The position numbers and the translations under genes are program-made. Source: Trueperaceae bacterium (GTDB lineage: Bacteria > Deinococcota > Deinococci > Deinococcales > Trueperaceae). Taken from it: a DNA stretch of 64,000 nucleotides. Positions 25,588 to 34,893 of this stretch are shown here, one piece after another. The number at the start of each line of letters is the position of its first letter. The first letter of the stretch is position 1. The notes below the pieces were generated by a model. That model did no database searches and had not been told where the DNA came from. It worked only from the letters and a program-made list of their open reading frames with translations. The DNA lies in assembly GCA_011389865.1 (NCBI GenBank), contig JAABTL010000008.1, forward strand, positions 1 to 64,000, in the 5' to 3' direction.

Positions 25588-26847
25588 CTAGCGACCGCGA
25601 TCGTTCACGCGCCCGACCAGCACCGCGTTGCGCAGGCCGCCGGTCACGATCGTGCGGACCTCGAGCAGTTCGACGCCGGGGACGCCCTCGAGGTCGCTCG
25701 GGCGAGGGTAGAGCAGCGCGAAGCGCCAGCCCGCCGCCGTGCCTAGCAGCGTGCGCAGCAGTTCGCGGGGTGCAGCGCCGCGAGCGCCTGCGAGCCGGCC
25801 GTACGGGGGGTTCGTGATCAGGAGCGGGCGGCGCGCGGCGCGGTCGGCCGCGATCGCACCGAGATCGAGCGACTGGGCAGGGGCGACCTCGGCCCGTACG
25901 CGATCGGCGTAACCCAGCGTCTCGAGGTTGTGGTTCGCCGCCCGCACCGCCGATGGGTCGGCATCGGACGCGAGCACGATGGGCGCCTCGGCGAGCGCGC
26001 CCGGTCCGCCGTGGAGGCGGCGCGCGTGCGCCCAGCGCTCGGGCTTCCACGCCGGCGACGCCGCGACGGGGATGGCGAGCGCTTCGCTGCCACGCGCGCG
26101 GCCCGCCGCCGCGCCCGAGAGCGCGTCGAGCGCCTCGGCGAGCAGCGTGCCGGAGCCGCAGAAGGGGTCGCACAGCAGGTCGGGCTCGTTCGCCGGGTCG
26201 TTCACGCCGGCGAGGCGCACCAGCGCGGCGGCCGTGGTCTCGCGGATCGTCGTCGGCGACACCCACTTGTCGCCCTGCCGGCGGTGCAGCGCCCCGCCGG
26301 CGTCGAGCGTGACCGACGCGCGGTCGTGGTGCACGTGCAGGTGCAGGGTGACCGGCGGGGCAACGCCGATCTCGCCGCCGCCGGCCTCGCCGGCCTCGCC
26401 GGCGCCGGGGTCGACACCACCGGCCCGGAGCGCGCGCCGCAGCGTCCGCTCGAGCCCCGCGTCGTCGCGCAGGCGCGACTTGCTCGAGCGCACGCGGACG
26501 GTCGCGTCGCACGGCGTGGGCAGCCACAGCGCCCAGCGGACGCGCTGCAGCTGGTCGAACAGCATCGGGAAGCTGCCCGCCGCCACGCCCTGCACCAGGA
26601 AGACCCGCAGCGATTCGGCGACGCGCAGCCGCAGCAGCGCCGGGTAGACGGCGTCGAACGGCGCTTCGAAGGCGACGGCGCCGGTGCGCGTCTCGACCGC
26701 GATGACCTCCGGCAGGCGGGTGACCTCCTCCGCCACCAGCGACTCGAGGCCCGGCGCGCAGGTGGCCAGGAAGCCGTGACGCCCGAGCCACACGTGGCGC
26801 TTGATGGCGCGCAGGCGGGCGGCGGGCGTGGGCGGCGCGTGGGGCAT
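25588..26847 (-). CDS. THUMP-domain RNA guanine-N2 methyltransferase (RlmL/Trm14 type)
   Basis: The 419-residue enzyme has an N-terminal ferredoxin-like/THUMP region (~15-190: GFLATCAPGLESLVAEEVTRL, SKSRLRDDAGLERTLRRAL). A Rossmann-fold methyltransferase follows, with SAM motif DPFCGSGTLLAEAL and catalytic NPPYGRL. This combination modifies guanine in rRNA or tRNA. The frame is open 31 codons upstream, but the family start fits ATG 26847. That ATG has TACGAT 8 bases upstream and no Shine-Dalgarno, again suggesting a leaderless mRNA. It is divergent from the ABC exporter pair with only 94 bases between. Confidence 0.85.
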   Translation of the reverse strand: MPHAPPTPAARLRAIKRHVWLGRHGFLATCAPGLESLVAEEVTRLPEVIAVETRTGAVAFEAPFDAVYPALLRLRVAESLRVFLVQGVAAGSFPMLFDQLQRVRWALWLPTPCDATVRVRSSKSRLRDDAGLERTLRRALRAGGVDPGAGEAGEAGGGEIGVAPPVTLHLHVHHDRASVTLDAGGALHRRQGDKWVSPTTIRETTAAALVRLAGVNDPANEPDLLCDPFCGSGTLLAEALDALSGAAAGRARGSEALAIPVAASPAWKPERWAHARRLHGGPGALAEAPIVLASDADPSAVRAANHNLETLGYADRVRAEVAPAQSLDLGAIAADRAARRPLLITNPPYGRLAGARGAAPRELLRTLLGTAAGWRFALLYPRPSDLEGVPGVELLEVRTIVTGGLRNAVLVGRVNDRGR

Positions 26848-26855
26848 CGGCCACC

Positions 26856-26861
26856 ATCGTA
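26856..26861 (-). promoter_or_regulatory. -10 box (TACGAT) for the RNA methyltransferase, leaderless spacing
   Basis: TACGAT on the minus strand ends 8 bases before ATG 26847. Confidence 0.35.
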
Positions 26862-26941
26862 TGGCGCCGCCGCGTGAGCGGCGGCGCACGCGGTAGTCTG
26901 CGGGCCGCTCGCGCGCGTGGTCCGCGCGCCACGGAGGCACG

Positions 26942-28735
26942 GTGACCGTTCAGCCCATCCCCCTCGGCGCCCCCCGCAGCGAGTTCAGCGTCGAGGGCAC
27001 CCGCGGCTACGACCGGCGCGGCCCGCTGCGCTGGGTGCTGTCGCACCTGCTGCACCAGCCGGGCCTGCTGGTCGGCTTCTTCGTGGCCGCGATCGTCGCC
27101 AGCGTGCTGTCGGCGGCGGTGCCGCGGCTGACCGGCCTTGCCTTCGACGCGGTGCTGGCGCCCGAGCCGAGCTCGCGCACGCTGCTCACCATCGCGCTCG
27201 GCGTGCTCGGCGCCGTCGCGCTGCGCGGCGTCCTCTCCCTCGCCAGCAACTTCGCCATCGAGACGCTCGGGCAGCGGCTCGAGCGCGACGCCCGCGACGA
27301 GCTCTACCTCAGCCTGCTGGGCAAGAGCCAGACGTTCCACAACCGGCAGCGGGTCGGGGACGTCATGGCGCGCGCCAGCAACGACGTGCGGCAGCTCAAC
27401 GGGATGATGAACCCCGGCGTGTCGCTGATCACCGACTCGCTCATCGGCATCGTCGTGCCGATCCTGTTCATCGCCCGGCTGGAGCCGCAGCTGCTCGTCG
27501 CGCCGCTGGCGTTCGTGGCTTCGTTCGTCGTCGCGCTCCGGCATTACATGCGCCAACTCAACCCCGTCTCCGGCGCCCTGCGCCGCCAGTTCGGGGTCGT
27601 CAACGCCGGCCTCAACGAGACGATCACCGGCATCGAGGTCGTCAAGTCGACCGCCCAGGAGGGGCAGGAGCGCGACAAGTTCCTCGCCGCCGCCGGTCGC
27701 TTCCGCGATCTCTTCGTGCAGCAGGGCAAGATCCAGGCCCGCTACCTGCCGATCCTGCTGCTCGGCGTGGCGACCACCGGCGCCTTCACGCACGGCCTGT
27801 GGCTGCTCGCCCGCGGCGCGCTGAGCACCGGCGATCTCGTGGCCTACATGGGCCTGATGGGCATCCTGCGCTTCCCCGCCTTCATCTCGATCTTCACCTT
27901 CTCGCTCGTGCAGCTCGGCTTGGCCGGCGCCTCCCGCATCCTCGAGCTGATGCGGGCCGACAGCGAGCTCGACGAGAACCCCGCCGGCCACGCGGCGCCG
28001 ATGCAGGGCGAGATCGCCTTCGAGGACGTCGGCTTCGCGTACGAGGGCGCGGCCCAGGGCCGCCACGGCCTCAGGGGGGTGTCGTTCCGCGTGCGACCGG
28101 GGCAGACGGTCGCGATCGTCGGGCAGACCGGCTCGGGCAAGAGCACCCTCACCAAGCTCGTCAACCGCACCTACGACGCCACCTCCGGGCGCATCACCGT
28201 CGACGGCGTCGACGTCCGCGACTGGCGGCTCGAGGCGTTGCGCTCGCAGGTGTCGGTCATCGAGCAGGACGTGTTCTTGTTCTCGCGCACGGTCGAGGAG
28301 AACATCGCCTTCGGCCTCGGCGCCAAGGCGACGCGCGAGGCAGTGGTGGCGGCGGCCAAGGACGCGCAGGCGCACGGTTTCATCGAGCGCTTCCGCGACG
28401 GCTACGCCACCGTCGTCGGCCAGCGCGGCGTCACGCTCTCCGGCGGCCAGCGCCAACGGCTGGCCATCGCGCGTGCGCTGCTCACCGACCCGCGCATCCT
28501 GGTCCTCGACGACGCCACCAGCGCCGTCGACAGCGCGACCGAGGACGCCATCCAGCGGGCGATCGCCGCGGTGCTCCAGGGGCGCACGACGCTGCTGATC
28601 ACCCACCGTCTGTCGCAGATCCGACGCGCCGACCTCATCCTGGTGCTCCACCAGGGCGAACTGGTCGATCAGGGGACGCATGACGAGCTCCTGGGGCGCA
28701 GCGACCTCTACCGGCGCATCTTCGCGAGGTACTGA
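26942..28735 (+). CDS. ABC exporter half-transporter, subunit 1 (degenerate Walker B site)
   Basis: The 597-residue protein has six transmembrane helices (~30-330) and an ATPase domain: Walker A GQTGSGKST (394-402), Q-loop QDVFLFS, perfect signature LSGGQ, Walker B LVLDDATSAVD and H-loop ITHR. The catalytic glutamate after Walker B is replaced by Asp524, so this half should not hydrolyse ATP efficiently at its own Walker site. Its intact LSGGQ completes the site of subunit 2. This is the pattern of heterodimeric exporters such as TM287/288 and TmrAB. The partner starts one base after its stop. GTG start with GGAGG 4 bases upstream. Substrate unknown: lipid, peptide or drug. Confidence 0.92.
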   Translation: MTVQPIPLGAPRSEFSVEGTRGYDRRGPLRWVLSHLLHQPGLLVGFFVAAIVASVLSAAVPRLTGLAFDAVLAPEPSSRTLLTIALGVLGAVALRGVLSLASNFAIETLGQRLERDARDELYLSLLGKSQTFHNRQRVGDVMARASNDVRQLNGMMNPGVSLITDSLIGIVVPILFIARLEPQLLVAPLAFVASFVVALRHYMRQLNPVSGALRRQFGVVNAGLNETITGIEVVKSTAQEGQERDKFLAAAGRFRDLFVQQGKIQARYLPILLLGVATTGAFTHGLWLLARGALSTGDLVAYMGLMGILRFPAFISIFTFSLVQLGLAGASRILELMRADSELDENPAGHAAPMQGEIAFEDVGFAYEGAAQGRHGLRGVSFRVRPGQTVAIVGQTGSGKSTLTKLVNRTYDATSGRITVDGVDVRDWRLEALRSQVSVIEQDVFLFSRTVEENIAFGLGAKATREAVVAAAKDAQAHGFIERFRDGYATVVGQRGVTLSGGQRQRLAIARALLTDPRILVLDDATSAVDSATEDAIQRAIAAVLQGRTTLLITHRLSQIRRADLILVLHQGELVDQGTHDELLGRSDLYRRIFARY

Positions 28736-28736
28736 C

Positions 28737-30590
28737 GTGGGCTTCGTCATGGACGGCCTGGCGGCCGAGGGCTACGACCGCAGCTACTCCGACCGGCAGC
28801 TGCTGGGCCGCATCGTCCACTACTTCCGCCCGTTCCTGCCCACGATGGCGGTGGTCTCCGGCGCGATCTTCGGTGCCGCCGTGCTCGACGCGGCGCTGCC
28901 GGTGCTGGTCGCGACCGGCATCGACCGGTTGACCGTCGACGGGATCGGCGAGGCCGCGGCGTCGGAGCCAGGCGGGCTCCTCGAGCCAGGCGGGCTCTTC
29001 GCGCGCGCCGGCTGGATCCTGCTCGCCATCCTGCTGGCCGGCGCGCTGTCGTGGAGCTTCAACTTCCTGCGCCAGTGGCTGACCGCGACGGCGGTCGCGA
29101 ACGTGGTGCTCGACCTGCGGCGCGACGCCTTCGACGCCGTGCTGGCGCGCGACATGTCCTTCTACGACGAGTACGCCACCGGACGCGTGGTCAGCCGCGT
29201 CACCAGCGACACGCAGGACTTCGCCACGGTGGTGACGCTGACGCTCAACCTCATGAGCCAGCTGCTGCAGGTGGTCATCGTCGCCGGGGTGCTCGTCTAC
29301 ATCAACCCGAGGCTGGCGCTGATCGCGCTGGCCATCGCGCCGTTCATCGTGGCGATCGCGCTGGCGTTCCGGCGCATCGCACGCCACACCACCCAGCAGG
29401 CGAGGCGCGTGCTCGCCGACGTCAACGCCAACGTGCAGGAGTCGATCACCGGCATCTCGGTCGCCAAGGCCTTCCGCCAGGAGGCGGCCGTCTACGGCAC
29501 CTTCCGTGACGTCAACGCCCGCTCCTACCGGCTCAACCTGCGGCAGGGTCTGGTGTTCTCGTCGATCTTCCCCGTGCTCGGCACCGTCGCCGGGATCGGC
29601 ACCGCGGCGGTCGTGTACTTCGGCGGCAACAGCGTGCTGGCGGGCATCGCCACGCCCGGCCAGTGGTTCCTGTTCGTCGAGGCCGTCGCGCTGTTCTGGT
29701 TCCCGCTCACCAGCATCTCGTCGTTCTGGAGCCAGTTCCAGCTCGGCCTCTCGGCGAGCGAGCGCGTGTTCGCGCTGATCGACGCCGAACCGCGCGTGCG
29801 GCAGCGGGCGTCCGAGCCGGCGGGCCGGCTGCGGGGCGAGATCGAGTTCCGGCACGTCGACTTCCGCTACACGGAGCAGGAGACGGTGCTGCGGGACTTC
29901 TCGCTGACGATCGCGGCAGGCGAGACCGTCGCGCTGGTCGGGCATACGGGGGCCGGCAAGTCGAGCCTCGGCAAACTGATCGCCCGCTTCTACGAGTTCC
30001 AAGGCGGGCTGCTGCTCGTCGACGGGCGCGACCTGCGGACGCTGGACCTCGCCGACTACCGCCGACAGCTCGGCATCGTGCAGCAGACGCCCTTCCTGTT
30101 CCGCGGCACGGTGCGCGACAACGTGCGTTACGGCAGCCCCGACGCGGACGACACGGCCGTCGCCGCCGTCTGCGCGCAGGTCGGCGGCGGCGACTGGCTC
30201 GACGCGCTGCCGCAGGGGCTCGACAGCGACGTCGGCGAGGGCGGCCGCGGCATCTCGATGGGCCAGCGTCAGTTGGTCGCGCTCGCGCGGGTGCTGCTGC
30301 AGGACCCGGCGATCCTCATCCTCGACGAGGCGACCGCCAGCGTCGACCCGTTGACCGAGGCGCAGATCCAGGAGGGCCTCGACGTGGTGCTGGAGGGCCG
30401 CACGGCGATCGTCATCGCCCACCGGCTGTCGACCATCCGCTCCGTCGACCGCATCCTGGTCCTGAGCCAGGGCGAGGTGATCGAGCAGGGGAGCCACGAC
30501 GAGCTGTTGGCTCAGGGTGGGCACTACGCCGAGCTGTACGACACCTACTTCCGTCACCAGTCGCCGGACTACGTGCCGGGGGCGGTCTGA
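28737..30590 (+). CDS. ABC exporter half-transporter, subunit 2 (catalytically competent, degenerate signature)
   Basis: The 617-residue partner has six helices (~35-340) and an ATPase domain with Walker A GHTGAGKSS, Walker B LILDEATASVD with the catalytic Glu531, and H-loop IAHR. Its signature motif is altered to ISMGQ (506-510) in place of LSGGQ. It faces the Asp-substituted Walker B of subunit 1, so both defects fall in the same composite site, as in known asymmetric exporters. The start is GTG 28737 with GAGG 7 bases upstream; an ATG four codons later is an alternative. An 18-bp tandem duplication at ~28967-29002 gives EPGGLLEPGGLF in the loop between helices 1 and 2. Confidence 0.92.
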   Translation: MGFVMDGLAAEGYDRSYSDRQLLGRIVHYFRPFLPTMAVVSGAIFGAAVLDAALPVLVATGIDRLTVDGIGEAAASEPGGLLEPGGLFARAGWILLAILLAGALSWSFNFLRQWLTATAVANVVLDLRRDAFDAVLARDMSFYDEYATGRVVSRVTSDTQDFATVVTLTLNLMSQLLQVVIVAGVLVYINPRLALIALAIAPFIVAIALAFRRIARHTTQQARRVLADVNANVQESITGISVAKAFRQEAAVYGTFRDVNARSYRLNLRQGLVFSSIFPVLGTVAGIGTAAVVYFGGNSVLAGIATPGQWFLFVEAVALFWFPLTSISSFWSQFQLGLSASERVFALIDAEPRVRQRASEPAGRLRGEIEFRHVDFRYTEQETVLRDFSLTIAAGETVALVGHTGAGKSSLGKLIARFYEFQGGLLLVDGRDLRTLDLADYRRQLGIVQQTPFLFRGTVRDNVRYGSPDADDTAVAAVCAQVGGGDWLDALPQGLDSDVGEGGRGISMGQRQLVALARVLLQDPAILILDEATASVDPLTEAQIQEGLDVVLEGRTAIVIAHRLSTIRSVDRILVLSQGEVIEQGSHDELLAQGGHYAELYDTYFRHQSPDYVPGAV

Positions 30591-30756
30591 GGCGAGGGCC
30601 GACGCCGCGTCGCGCGTGGTGCGCCGTGCATGGCGTCGAGGCCGGCCGCTGGCGCGCGCGCGCATCGTCGCGGGACGGAGGCCCCTACCGGGGAGGGAGG
30701 GGTAGGATGGAAACTCGGATAAGAACATCGCAGTAATGCGCTGCGAGGAGGTTCCG

Positions 30757-31935
30757 ATGCCCCGCTCCACACCCGGTTGGCTCACCATCGCCGCCGTCCC
30801 GATCGTCTTCGCCCTCGCCGTGGCCGCCGCCGGCGCGCTCGGCGTCGCCTCACCCGCCGTGCCGACGGCCGTCACCAACGCCGCCGGTCACGACGCCGGC
30901 GCTCCGGGCGGTACCACGGGCCACGACCTCGTGGTTCCCGGCCTCGAGCGCGCCGTCGCCTCGGTCGGCCCGATCTCCGTGGCCTCCCTACCCACCGTCC
31001 GCGGCGAGGTCGCGTATGCGCCCCACGCCGCCCCGCCCGTCGATCGCGACTACCGCGCCCACGTCCTCGTCGACCTCGAGGTCACCGAGGAGGTCATGGA
31101 GATCGCGGACGGAGTCAGCTACGAGTTCTGGACCTTCGGCGGCAGCGTGCCAGGCCCGATGATCCGCGTCAGGGAGGGTGACTACGTCACGATCAACCTG
31201 CAGAACCACCCCGACAGCCGCTTCCCGCACAACATCGACCTCCATGCGGTGAAGGGCCAAGGCGGCGGCGCCGAGGCGACGCTCATCATGCCCGGCCAGC
31301 AGGCGGGTTTCGGCTTCGCCGCCCTGTCGCCCGGCGTCTACGTCTACCACTGCGCCACCGCCCCCGTCGGGATGCACGTCGCGAACGGCATGTACGGCCT
31401 GATCGTCGTCGATCCGGCGGACGGCTGGAGCCCGGTGGACCATGAGCTCTACGTGGTGCAGGGCGACTTCTACACCACTGGTGACTTCGGCGAGGGCGGC
31501 CACCAGCCCTTCGACATGCAGCGCGCGGTCGACGAGGACCCGAGCTACGTGGTGTTCAACGGTCGCGTCGGCAGCATGACCGGCGAGAACGCCCCCGTGG
31601 CCCGGGTGGGCGACCGCGTCCGCGTCTTCTTCGGCAACGGTGGCCCCAACCTCGCGTCGAGCTTCCACGTCATCGGGGAGATCTTCGAGAACGTGTACCC
31701 GGAGGGCGGCCTCGTCGCCAACCACAACGTCCAGACCACGCTCGTCCCCGCCGGCGGGTCCGCCGTGGTCGAGATGACCTTCGAGGTCCCGGCCACGTAC
31801 ATTCTGGTCGATCACAGCATCTTCCGGGCGTTCAACAAGGGCGCGCTCGGCACGATCGTCGTCACCGGCCCCGAGACACCCGAGCTCTTCGACGCCTACC
31901 ACGACGTCCGACCCTACGATCCGGACGCCCGCTGA
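30757..31935 (+). CDS. nirK: copper-containing nitrite reductase, AniA-like
   Basis: The 392-residue protein has a hydrophobic N-terminal signal/anchor and two cupredoxin domains. All metal and catalytic residues of NirK can be matched. Type 1 Cu: His158, Cys199, His207, Met212 ([27 protein letters not shown]). Type 2 Cu: His163, His198, His353. Proton relay: Asp161 and His304 ([10 protein letters not shown]). The short PVGMHVANG loop is that of the AniA class. It reduces nitrite to NO in the periplasm. Ribosome site GAGGAGG. No nor or nos gene is nearby; a Crp/Fnr regulator and a P460 cytochrome occur ~22 kb away. Confidence 0.93.
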   Translation: MPRSTPGWLTIAAVPIVFALAVAAAGALGVASPAVPTAVTNAAGHDAGAPGGTTGHDLVVPGLERAVASVGPISVASLPTVRGEVAYAPHAAPPVDRDYRAHVLVDLEVTEEVMEIADGVSYEFWTFGGSVPGPMIRVREGDYVTINLQNHPDSRFPHNIDLHAVKGQGGGAEATLIMPGQQAGFGFAALSPGVYVYHCATAPVGMHVANGMYGLIVVDPADGWSPVDHELYVVQGDFYTTGDFGEGGHQPFDMQRAVDEDPSYVVFNGRVGSMTGENAPVARVGDRVRVFFGNGGPNLASSFHVIGEIFENVYPEGGLVANHNVQTTLVPAGGSAVVEMTFEVPATYILVDHSIFRAFNKGALGTIVVTGPETPELFDAYHDVRPYDPDAR

Positions 31936-31941
31936 GCCGCC

Positions 31942-33162
31942 TCAACCCACCGCCACCGCCACCCGGAACCCGCGCAGCTCGTAGCTCTCGATCAGCTCGT
32001 TCCACCGCAGCTGCGGTGGGTCGACCACCTCGAGCGGCAGGCGCAGCAGTCGCTGCAGGAAGACGTCGCTCTCCTGGATCGCGATGAAGGCGCCGGGGCA
32101 GCGGTGCGCGCCGTCGCCGAAGCTCAGCACCGCCGGTTGGACCCCTGCGCCGAGCTCGCGCTCGGGGTGCAGTTGCAGCGGGTCCTCGCCGACGGCCGCG
32201 GGGTCGGCGTTCGCCGCCCGCAGGTCGAGGTCGATCAGCGCGCCGGTGGGGATGCTGTGGGTGACGCCGTCGTGCTCGACCTCGATGTCGCCGACGGCGC
32301 GGCGGTAGAGGTGCGCGACGACCGGCTCGAGGCGCAGGATCTCGTGCAGGATGCGGTGGCGCTCCGCCTCGGCGGCGGCCAGGTAGCGCGCCCGCAGCTC
32401 GGGCGCCTCGAGCAGGTGCCAGGCGGCCATGCAGATGAACTCGCGGGTCGTGGCCATCCCGGCGGCGCCGTAGGTGATGCACTCGATGAGGATCTCGACG
32501 CCGCGGTAGCGCTTGGCGAGCAGATGGCTGATGACGTCCTCGCGCGGCTCGCGGCGGCGCGCCGCGATCGCGGGGCGCACGTCGAGCAGGTAGAACCACC
32601 ACATGCGGGCCTGCGCCACGAGCATCCCGAGCGCGCGCTTCGCCGGCGCCGCCGCGGTGAGGCGCTCCAGCGACAGCACGGCCTCGAGGCGGCCCGCCAT
32701 GCCCGGGCGGCGCGAGTCTGTCAGCCCGACGACGCGCGCGGCAACCTCGACGGCCAGCTTCAGGCTCACGTCGTCGAGATCGGCGCCGCCGGCGGCGCGC
32801 AGGTCGTCGACCAGCGCGTCGCTCAGTTCCGTCATCAGCGTCCGGTAGCGCTCGTCGACCGTCTTGGGCGTGAAGAAGCGGGCGATGGCCGTGCGCTGCT
32901 CGCGGTGCTCGGCGCCGTCCTGGAACAGGACCGGCTGACGCAGCGAACTGCGGCGTGCCAGCTCGGCGTTGAAGCCGGCCTGGCGGGTGGCGTCGGCGTC
33001 GCGCAGCACCTGCCGCACGGCTTGGTAGGAGCGCAGATGCCAGACGTCGCCGCGCCGCTCGACGGCGGGCGCGGCGGTCGGCGGGGACGGATCGCTCTTG
33101 CGCTGGGAGGGGGGACGCTGTTCTGGGTCCCGTGGGTGGGCGGCCGCGTGCGACGCGTTCAT
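31942..33162 (-). CDS. cytochrome P450
   Basis: The 406-residue P450 has the heme signature FGDGAHRCPG with thiolate Cys355, an ExxR motif (EILR) and the I-helix motif AAGMATT. The usual acidic residue before the threonine pair is replaced by alanine in the I-helix (MATT instead of M-E/D-TT). Conventional oxygen activation may therefore be altered. No ferredoxin or reductase is adjacent. ATG 33162 is preceded by GAGGTGCCCC; the open frame extends 49 codons further but has low-complexity basic sequence. Its stop is only 6 bases from the end of nirK, in convergent orientation. Confidence 0.9.
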   Translation of the reverse strand: MNASHAAAHPRDPEQRPPSQRKSDPSPPTAAPAVERRGDVWHLRSYQAVRQVLRDADATRQAGFNAELARRSSLRQPVLFQDGAEHREQRTAIARFFTPKTVDERYRTLMTELSDALVDDLRAAGGADLDDVSLKLAVEVAARVVGLTDSRRPGMAGRLEAVLSLERLTAAAPAKRALGMLVAQARMWWFYLLDVRPAIAARRREPREDVISHLLAKRYRGVEILIECITYGAAGMATTREFICMAAWHLLEAPELRARYLAAAEAERHRILHEILRLEPVVAHLYRRAVGDIEVEHDGVTHSIPTGALIDLDLRAANADPAAVGEDPLQLHPERELGAGVQPAVLSFGDGAHRCPGAFIAIQESDVFLQRLLRLPLEVVDPPQLRWNELIESYELRGFRVAVAVG

Positions 33163-33310
33163 GGGGCACCTCGTTCGCCCCATGGTAGCGCCGGGGGCGC
33201 GCGGGCGGGCGCAGGCACCGTGTTCGCTGCGCGGCACGTCCCCGCGATGAAGCTCCGCGCGGTCACGCCGTCCGCGGCGGTGCCCGCGGAGACGGTACGA
33301 TCGCAGCACC

Positions 33311-34879
33311 TTGGACGATCACCGAAGCCGCCGAATCACCACCTTCTGGTTCGTGCTCGCCTTCGCCGCGGGGGCGGCCGTCGTCGGCATGGTCCTCGCG
33401 GCCTGGACCGCGCCGGGTTTCGAGGCGACCGTCGGCTGGCGCTTCGAGTCGACGTTGGTGGCGGGAGACGCCGACCGCGAGGCGTTCCTCACCGCGATCG
33501 TGGAGGAGGACGTCTTGCGCGGCGCGCTCCGCGCACTCGGCTCGGCAGAAGCGACGGCGTCGGATGTCGCCGATCTGCGTGACCGCCTGCGGGCCCAGCT
33601 CGACCCCGCGGGGCCGGACGGCGCAGAGCTGTGGCTCGCGCTGCGGGCGAGCACGCCGTGGGCCGCTGCCCGCGCGGCGGCTGCGGTCGCTGGGGAGCTC
33701 GAGGCGCGCGATCGCGCGGATGCGGGCGCTCGGTCCGAGCGCGTGTTGGCGGAACTCGACGCGAGCATCGCTGACCTGGCGGAGGAGGTTCGCGCGCAGC
33801 AGGTGCTCGGTGGCGGGGTCGACGAGCGGGTGGCCGAGCTGGTCGCCGCGCGTGCCCGGCTCATCGAGACGCGCACGGATCTGGCGGCGGCGATCGCCGC
33901 CGGCGAGGCACCCCTCGCGCTCGAGCGCATCGGCCCGATCCGCTGGACGCCCGCGCCCACGCTGATCGTCGCGGCCGCCGCCGCGGCCCTGATCGGGGGC
34001 CTCGTCGGCTTCGTGTCGCACCGGTCGTCGGCCCGCACGCGTCGGCCGGCGAGCGGGCGCGGCCGGCGTCAGGCCGAGAGCCGTCGAGGGGGCGCTCCGC
34101 TGGTGGTGTTCCCACGGCCGCGCATGGACCGCGATCCGGCGTCGTTCGCGGCGGCCGATCGACTGCGGGTGCGCGTCTTGACGCTGACCGCGCAGGTCCG
34201 GCCACGCGTGGTGATGGTCAGTGGCGCCCTGGAGCCGGCGGGCGCCGTCGACGTGGCGAGCCTGTTGGCGGAGGAGTTGGCGTACAACGGGGCACGGACG
34301 CTTCTCGTCGACGGCGTGATCTACGCACCGGCCCTCGCGTCCCGGTACGCGGTGCCGGAGCCGGCCGACGCCGGCGGACCCGATCCGCGGGCCGCGACGA
34401 CGCTCGAATGGCTACAGCATCCCGCCGGGCCGCACCACCTGGTGACCATCGACGTCTCGGACGGGCGTTCGCTCGACCTGGTGCCGCAGTTCCGCCCTGC
34501 CCGGCCGGCGCCCGGGACCGCGCCCGCCCTGTTCGCCGGCTTCGGTGAAGCGTTGGAGCGCTGGGTCGCGTACGACGCCATCGTGGTCCATGCACCACCG
34601 CTCGAGACGGTCGAGGACGGCCGACTGCTGGCCCAGTTCGCCACCGGCGTGGTGTTGGTCACCGGTCGCGGTGGGCTCGATCGACGCACGGAGCAGCGCT
34701 TGGCGCGCATCGTCCGAGACGCGGGTTCGCGGCTCCTCGGCATCGTCGAGGTCGAGGCCGACGCTTCAGACGGCGGCGGCGACATCGGGCAGGTTGCCGA
34801 GTTGCGCTCCGGGCGCGCCGTCACCAAGGTCGCGGCGCGCGGCGTCGGCGGTGGGCCGCCCGGCGGCGCCGAGGGCTGA
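33311..34879 (+). CDS. Wzz/BY-kinase-like membrane protein lacking a P-loop
   Basis: The 522-residue ORF has a first membrane helix (~11-33), a coiled periplasmic region (~60-190, rich in Ala, Glu, Arg) and a second helix (~215-235). A cytoplasmic domain with the order of a MinD/BY-kinase ATPase follows. Where Walker A should be, the sequence is VMVSGALEPAGAVDVASLLAEEL, with no GK(S/T), while the following ARTLLVDGV strand matches Walker A'. The C-terminus lacks the tyrosine cluster of BY-kinases. It may be a scaffold in polysaccharide export that binds no ATP. The start is TTG, with TACGAT 9 bases upstream; start uncertain. Confidence 0.6.
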   Translation: MDDHRSRRITTFWFVLAFAAGAAVVGMVLAAWTAPGFEATVGWRFESTLVAGDADREAFLTAIVEEDVLRGALRALGSAEATASDVADLRDRLRAQLDPAGPDGAELWLALRASTPWAAARAAAAVAGELEARDRADAGARSERVLAELDASIADLAEEVRAQQVLGGGVDERVAELVAARARLIETRTDLAAAIAAGEAPLALERIGPIRWTPAPTLIVAAAAAALIGGLVGFVSHRSSARTRRPASGRGRRQAESRRGGAPLVVFPRPRMDRDPASFAAADRLRVRVLTLTAQVRPRVVMVSGALEPAGAVDVASLLAEELAYNGARTLLVDGVIYAPALASRYAVPEPADAGGPDPRAATTLEWLQHPAGPHHLVTIDVSDGRSLDLVPQFRPARPAPGTAPALFAGFGEALERWVAYDAIVVHAPPLETVEDGRLLAQFATGVVLVTGRGGLDRRTEQRLARIVRDAGSRLLGIVEVEADASDGGGDIGQVAELRSGRAVTKVAARGVGGGPPGGAEG

Positions 34880-34893
34880 CGGGACGGCCCGGC

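Noticed and set aside
25526-28750. A 1074-codon minus-strand ORF
   Set aside because: It is antisense to the RNA methyltransferase/ABC exporter region, is made of low-complexity Arg/Ala/Glu/Asp sequence and has no domain. It is a typical high-GC shadow; the ABC subunit on the plus strand has every motif.
28635-30878. A 747-codon minus-strand ORF
   Set aside because: It is antisense to ABC subunit 2 and has no recognisable motif.
33163-33309. N-terminal extension of the P450 frame (49 codons)
   Set aside because: The sequence is Arg/Ala-rich and unlike P450s, and ATG 33162 has a good ribosome site.
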